A DNA stretch of 64,000 nt, from assembly GCA_907165275.2 (NCBI GenBank), contig OU015672.1:4322501-4386500 (forward strand), given 5' to 3'. Position numbers and translations under genes: made by a program. The DNA is from Zygaena filipendulae (lineage: Eukaryota; Arthropoda; Insecta; Lepidoptera; Zygaenidae). How positions within the stretch are numbered: the stretch's first letter is position 1; each line of letters starts with the position of its first letter. Below the pieces are notes generated by a model. That model searched no databases. It worked only from the letters and a program-made list of their open reading frames with translations, and had not been told where the DNA came from. This document shows, one piece after another, positions 58,167-64,000 of the stretch.

Positions 58167-58584
58167 GGTGTGTTCTGTGGTAGTTTCACCCGTTCCGTGG
58201 CTCAGAATCTCTCGTCAGAGAGTATTATTTTCTTTGCTCAGAATGCAGCAACCAAACAACCATCTCCGAAGCAGGTTAATTTTCACTCTGACAGCTATGT
58301 ATTGTTTAAGAAATGTCAAAGTTTGCGCCAAAAACCGGATTCGTCAAAAAAGGAATCAATCGGAGTTCTTACGAACAAAGGGGAGGTGTCGTAGTCACAA
58401 AAAGTTTATAATTGGATGTAAAACAGTCTTATTTGCAATGTGAGTTAAGAGAAAACAAATGGCGCCTGAAATTTCAAATATTTTGAGGTTATAAAAACAA
58501 CTCAATCGTTCTGTGGCTTGGTTGCAACTCAAACGAGTGAAATTTTAACCGAACAACTGCGCCCAAACCCACGGAACGCACACC
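58167..58584 (+). mobile_element. MITE family M2, copy 2, 418 bp, TA-flanked
   Basis: Left end GGTGTGTTCTGTGG, right end (minus strand) GGTGTGCGTTCCGTGG, with TA outside both (58165-58166 and 58585-58586). The interior is shared in reverse with 46770-47152. The TA target suggests the Tc1/mariner superfamily. Short open frames across it are not genes. Confidence 0.75.
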
Positions 58585-59149
58585 TAGACATTTTTTTTTT
58601 TTCGTTTATTTATCCTATATAGGAAAGGCTAACAGTACAGGGCCCATACTGCCAATTCTGATGTGTGCACACCTAGACAACCTAAATAGTTTTTTTTTTA
58701 GTTTAGCCGAATGGTGAAGGCAAAGGAAGCTAAGTCCATACAGACAATTCAGTTGTATTTTCTTCTTCTGAAGTTATTAACATCTAAATGCATTAGTGAG
58801 ATGCATTTCGATGCTTTCCGGAACTTTAGGCAGCAACTCTTTACAGTTGAACCTTAATAGGACGCTCTGTGGGAAGTTGTATAGTAAAACGACAACCTCC
58901 CTATGATCGCCCCATTTCATCTTATTTCACTGTTTCTGCACACTGTTCATCACTAATGGATCACTATTAAGCAAAATCCACCATATTCACTGTCACACAA
59001 TATTAATCACGATAAACTAATTTGCAAAACAATTGGGGAACAATCTAACATTGTCATTGGCGTTTCGCCATAATTGAAGAAGTAGATGAAGAAATTTTTA
59101 TTACTAAGAAACGTTGTCATTGGCAAATTATAATTATAGACGCCATTAT

Positions 59150-59176
59150 TAAAGAAGAAGAAGAAGAAGAAGAAGA
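59150..59176. repeat. (GAA)n microsatellite
   Basis: About eight AAG/GAA units in a row in the EndoG-FARS2 intergenic region. Confidence 0.9.
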
Positions 59177-59649
59177 TCTTTTGACAATTTACAATCTCGC
59201 GTAATAGATTATAATCTAACGGTATTTACAATTTTACAGTGACATAATTATAAAATTTAATTAAAAACAAAAATTGTAGGTACCTATATCACCAAAAAGG
59301 TTTTTCATTCGGCGTGCAAATCTCGTCGTAACAAAAAAAGGAAAGATCAAAATTATTAATCATTAGCTTCGTTTGCCTTCCCCATTGGGGTACCTAAATT
59401 TAACAAAAAAAATGACTATTTGACATTTGACAATTGCAAATTGCAATTGACATTTGACATTTTAGTAAATACCTATTCTTCGGACTTTTAATTAAAATTA
59501 AAAGAAATAAAATTTTTAATAAAATTTAGTATATAAGATCTTTAGATGTACATTCAGTTCAAAACCTGCACTTTTTTAAGATGTCATAAATTCTAAAACC
59601 ATTAGGGTAACTAACCTTATTCGGGTTTTTGCCAGGAAGCACTACAAAC

Positions 59650-61340
59650 ATGAAGGATTTATTACATAGATTTCGCATACCTACTTTGCTAGTGCACAAA
59701 TGGAAATACAGTACTGCGACGAAATCTATTGCCACTGTGCAAATAAAAGATAAGTCATACGTAACAGACAACTATACTAATGTGACACCCAAAATACTCT
59801 CCTATTTGGGCCGCAACCTTCATCTTCAGGATGGTAATCCTCTGTGTATGGTGCGCCAAAGAATTGTGAACTACTTTTACAGGTTCAGACACAGAGGTAA
59901 TCCTATGTTCAGTGTTTACGACAACTTGTCGCCTATAGTGACCACTAAACAGAACTTCGACGACTTACTGATACCGGGTGATCACCCCAGCAGGGCTAAA
60001 TCGGACTGTTTCTACATAAACAAGGAAACGCTCCTGCGGGCTCACATGACAGCCCATCAGAGTGAGCTGATAAGAACCGGTCTAGATGACTTCTTAATGA
60101 TTGGAGACGTTTATAGAAGAGATGAAATTGATTCTACACATTTTCCTATCTTTCATCAGGTACGATTTTAAGAGTTTGCACTTGAGGTTGAACATAATAT
60201 CAGTGTGCTATTTTTGTAATTAATGCTATGATGTTGCTATACTGTCCTAATAAGGGTTTACATAGGTAAAATAAGCATTAACTCTGTACCCATAAATGGA
60301 CCTGATTTAATGAAAAGGTAAAAATCTAAGTTTATTAATATTACCCTAATATCTATAAAATATATAAATATTACTGATTTTATGTAATATTTATAATTTC
60401 CAGGTGGATGCAGTCAGATCACAGAACAAACAACAACTTTTCCCAGACAAACCAGACTTAGAAATATTTGAACCGATGTACAACCAAAAAAAGCCAGATA
60501 GTTTTGTCAATTCCATTTCGGACCCAATGAAACAAAGCTGTCACACTTTGGAAGCCACTAAACTTATGGAGTTTCAATTAAAAAGCCATCTCCTAGGCAT
60601 GGTCAAAGATCTATTTGGTAAAAACATAAAGCACAGATGGGTAGATGCTTACTTCCCCTTCACTCATCCATCATGGGAGCTAGAGATATTTTATGAAAAT
60701 AATTGGATGGAAGTACTAGGATGTGGTATAGTTAGAAACGAAATACTAGTCCAGACTGGAGCCAAAAATAACATAGCATATGCATTTGGTTTAGGCTTAG
60801 AAAGATTAGCTATGGCACTTTATAAGATACCGGATATAAGGTTAATGTGGAGCAACGATTCTGGTTTCCTATCACAGTTTGAACAAAAAGAATTGAATGC
60901 AAAGATTACATACAAGCCTGTGTCTCAGTATCCTCAGTGTACAAATGATATGTCATTCTGGCTGCCACCAGATCTCACTGTTGACACATTCATAAACAAT
61001 GACTTTTATGATTTGGTGAGGGATATAGGTGGTGACATAATAGAACAAGTAAGTACCTACTATTTTGATGAAAGATATTAGACAAATAAAAGGCATGTAA
61101 GCCCTACAAAATCTACACCTGGCTGAGCCATCTTTAGACTAAGATCTACAGTTGCATATAATTATTTTACAGGTGAAACTGAAGGATAAATTCGTCCATC
61201 CAAAATCTAAGAAGCACAGCCTTTGCTACAGCATTGTTTACCGACATCTGGAGCGGACACTCACTCAAGCCGAGGTGAATAGAGTGCATAAGGACATAGA
61301 AACAGCTGTCACTAATGCCTTCAATGTTGTCATTAGATAA
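59650..61340 (+). CDS. FARS2: Phenylalanyl-tRNA synthetase, mitochondrial
   Basis: Class II synthetase that charges mitochondrial tRNA-Phe with phenylalanine as a monomer in the matrix. Exons 59650-60159, 60404-61048 and 61173-61340; phases close, 440 residues (human 451). The first Met is at 59650. The N-terminus (MKDLLHRFRIPTLLVHKW) is basic and lacks acidic residues after Asp3, as an import signal would. Class II motif 2 is FLMIGDVYRRDEID with THFPIFHQVD. Substrate-pocket segments are FPFTHPSWELEIF and WMEVLGCGIV. Motif 3 is AFGLGLERLAMALYKIPDIR. The C-terminal FDX-ACB anticodon-binding domain runs from YPQCTNDMSFWLP to the end (YSIVYRHLERTLTQAEV). All expected parts are present and nothing is broken. 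Confidence 0.98.
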
Positions 61341-64000
61341 ATAATATCATGGAAAAAGTATTGTGTAAGCAGCCAGTTTTTTATTCCTTGGCCTTCTCTA
61401 AAAGTAAACTACTTGTTTTTAAACAGAGGATGGAGTGGGATGGATCCCGTCCCATCACATTTTACCTAGATTATATCTTATGATTTTTATGTAACATGTA
61501 GTTTCCGAAGAGCCAGAAACTATATCTAAACTAGCTATTCCCCACGATTTCACCCATGTTAATTTTAGAGTTCCTGCAGGAATTCCGATATAAAAAATAC
61601 CCTATGTTTATTCTTACCCCTGATAATGTGCATGTAAAATTTTATGATGATCGGTTGAGTAGTTAAGGCCTGAAAAGGTAACAGACAGACAGGGTTATAT
61701 AATATTATTAGTATGGTTACATAGCAGGTCATGCGAAACTCGAAATAGTAGGACCTATAAAGCTTTTGACGTATAGGTAGTTATAGAGAATAGAAGTCGG
61801 CTAAAAAGTATTTTACAGAATTACCGCGGAATCTCCCAAATTAACGCAGGTGAAATCGCAGTGAACAGTAAGGTTCCAAGTAAACTAAAATTCCGAGAAT
61901 ACAATCAAGCCTAATTGTTTTCTATACCTTACAGAAAATTAAAAGTAAAACGAATTTATTTTATTATATTTTTAATTTCGAACAACAATTTTTTACGTCT
62001 CTCGACTTAAGTAACATAAATATTATATTATTAATATTCTCACTAGCAAAATTAAAAAATCAGCACTAGCCCATCTATTAATACCGATATTATCCCGGGG
62101 GGACATGTTCTTGGGTGTAATAGATTAGGAATAGGTATACGAAAAAAACACATTAAACTTATTATTATAGAATAAAACAGAAACAGAATAGGGATGTTGA
62201 CGACTTTTAAAAATCAAAAATAAACGAAAAGTTACGTGTCCAATATTTTTTATTTCTCTACCAGAGATTTAGGCGACTCTATGAGTGATATAGAAGCCAA
62301 AAATACCGTTTTTAGAATTTTTGTCTGTCTGTCTGTATGTTTGTATTCGTGCTATGCAAAAACTGCACCAAATTGAATGCGGTTTTTTTATTGTATAGCT
62401 AAGGGTAGACCCTTAGCAATAAAGACTTAGATACTCAGGTTTCGATTTTTTCGAAATTCCATCTGGAACTCGAAATATTTAAAAAAATGCAGGTCATTTT
62501 ACCTATAAATGAGAAAGTGTGTATGTTTGTTACTCAATCACGCAAAAACGGATTTGGATGAAATTTGGCATGCCTTTAGCCCTTTGACATGGAAAAGAAC
62601 ATAGGCTACCTTTTATCCCGAAATTCCCGCGGGATCTCCGAAATTAACGCGGGTGAAATAGAATAGCGGTTTCACAAATCCTGCCATATTTCTCTGCTAT
62701 CCTATACCCTGAAGATATTAGTGGCGATTTTAGTTAAGTACTAGCCGATCCCCACGGTTTCACCCGCGGTAATTTCAGAATTCCCGCGGGAATTCCGGGA
62801 TAGAAAGTACCCTGCGATCTTCTTTATATCCCTAACAACGTGTTTGCAAAATTTCATGATGATCCGTTGAGGCGTGAAAGTGTAACAAACAAACAAACTC
62901 ACTCATCGCACATGAAAACATGCCAATATTGGTTAAATATTACAATACAATAAATGTTTTCTTTAAATAATAAAAAAATTAAGGTTATGTGGCAGTAGGT
63001 GGGTGGTGAAGTTTAGAGAAAGCATGGATTCTTGGAAGGCTTTTATCTAGCTGTGGACGTCTAACAGCTGAAGTTATGACAAATAATGATTAGCATGTCA
63101 CTTTACTGAAAGATATTAAATAAAGAAAAACATTAGACATATCTTTACCGCTTCATAAAGGTGACACTCTGGGGCTGGAGAAGCTCCTATTTGTACGGTT
63201 TTTCTCCGCCAACTCAAATAAAAGCTAACTCCTTAGAAGTATAATCCTTATTCTTATATTAATAAAATAGGTAACACAAGAAATTACTTATTCTTACTAA
63301 CTATTGATATCACAGTCAAACACCGTCATTAAACCGTTAAGGTCCATACAAGAGCGAAACTGTCACCATCCGCTATGAAATATCACATATCCTCTAATTA
63401 TAAGATATTTCACTTAAAAGTAAATCTATAGTATCATAATATCTGTACAATAATAAAATAGTACCCGCGTGTCTTTTCATGCGGGTGAAACCACGGGCCA
63501 CAACTAGTGTAGAATACGGTAAATACTAAGCTTTTATGATGATCATTCTCACATATTTTGTACATAAATGTGCAATAAAGTTCTTTAAATAAATAAATAA
63601 ATATTCTGTAGCATTTAAACGTGATAGCAAAAACCTACAAACAAATAAACCATACCTACATGCAGGTCAAACTGAGAACTTTATGTTTTGAAGTCGGTTA
63701 AAAAGTTTAAACAAAAAGTGCCAAAATCTACTGGTGGTGTTCAGTTACCTAGCTTTTTTATATCAAAAATAAGTATTAACCCTTATTTTACCAAGATGCT
63801 TGATGCTTGCTCCTGTATGGGCCTCAATTAGAAACGCCGAAGTTAAAAAGAAAGAAAATTGAAGAACATTAAAATAAGGTACCTACAATACCTACTTGTG
63901 GAGTTACTACAGTCAAAATATTATAATGAGAAAGCAGAACAAAATCACTTATTAATACTAATAATTATGTATACGAATTAGGTAAGTAGGTACCTACATA
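61341..64000. other. Gene-free right flank with interspersed repeats
   Basis: AT-rich DNA. Repeat copies of the CTAGCTGTGC family lie at about 61530-61715, 62505-62668 (reversed) and 62742-62900, with a fragment near 63455-63510. A fragment of the TGACGTCACGCG-repeat family lies at about 62170-62260. No exon that I can support is present. Confidence 0.6.
62505..62900. repeat. Inverted pair of CTAGC-type repeats
   Basis: The left copy runs from TGTGTATGTTTGTTACTCAA to GAAATTAACGCGGGTGAAAT (head on the minus strand). The right copy starts ACTAGCCGATCCCCACGG and ends AACAAACAAACTCACT (head on the plus strand). They are separated by about 75 bases. Confidence 0.65.

Larger units (their letters stand above)
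57777..59649. other. Intergenic region between divergent EndoG and FARS2 genes
   Basis: Holds two small transposable elements (57967-58133 and 58167-58584), a T-rich tract near 58590, a (GAA)n run and AT-rich DNA. FARS2 has a possible 5' UTR acceptor (TTTTTGCCAG) ending at 59634. No gene is seen. Confidence 0.6.

Noticed and set aside
58168..58443. Overlapping short open frames of 74-91 residues
   Set aside because: They lie within MITE M2, which has a second, differently broken copy at 46770-47152.
1..64000. CRISPR arrays, operons, phage or prokaryotic defence genes
   Set aside because: The window is intron-rich eukaryotic DNA, and the repeats are transposons and microsatellites rather than spaced arrays.

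Overview
This is a eukaryotic nuclear window, almost certainly from a lepidopteran insect (moth or butterfly). The DNA is AT-rich. Genes are split by spliced introns that hold many transposons. The repeat that opens with CTAGCTGTGCCCCGCGG, which I know from moth and butterfly genomes, recurs on both strands, as do TAGGTACCTA-rich stretches. Exon joins below were made by hand from GT-AG (one GC-AG) sites, reading-frame phase and remembered family similarity. All phases close. No transcript evidence was available.

Five protein genes alternate in direction. (1) RNF123/KPC1 E3 ubiquitin ligase, + strand, 33 exons from 2037 to 27485; the first exons lie off the left edge or were not found. (2) A collagen IX-like (FACIT) chain, - strand, 22 coding exons from 45659 down to 28488, complete from signal peptide to stop. 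(3) eIF2-alpha, + strand, 7 coding exons, 47507-52278. (4) Endonuclease G, - strand, 6 exons, 57776-54851. (5) Mitochondrial phenylalanyl-tRNA synthetase (FARS2), + strand, 3 exons, 59650-61340. RNF123 and the collagen converge, the collagen and eIF2-alpha diverge, eIF2-alpha and EndoG converge, and EndoG and FARS2 diverge. The genes do not form one pathway. EndoG and FARS2 are both mitochondrial and face each other head to head, but that may be chance.

The rest is largely mobile DNA, and several elements can be delimited to the base. They include a 3.1 kb LTR element with 205-bp terminal repeats and no evident coding capacity (10449-13587), a 1 kb TTAA-flanked piggyBac-like element (19065-20055), a dead Tc1 transposon (42823-44366), and a 235-bp MITE family with four copies, three of which have exact 4-bp target duplications. 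There are also tRNA-derived SINEs, one carrying a nested MITE, long fold-back elements, and a Harbinger-like element with an internal tandem duplication (52578-53457). I saw no RNA genes, CRISPR array or prokaryotic-type system, and no sign of a wholly new gene system. The most unusual points are the 4-bp-TSD MITE family, the GC-AG intron beside a SINE, and the piggyBac-like element with repeated internal motifs.
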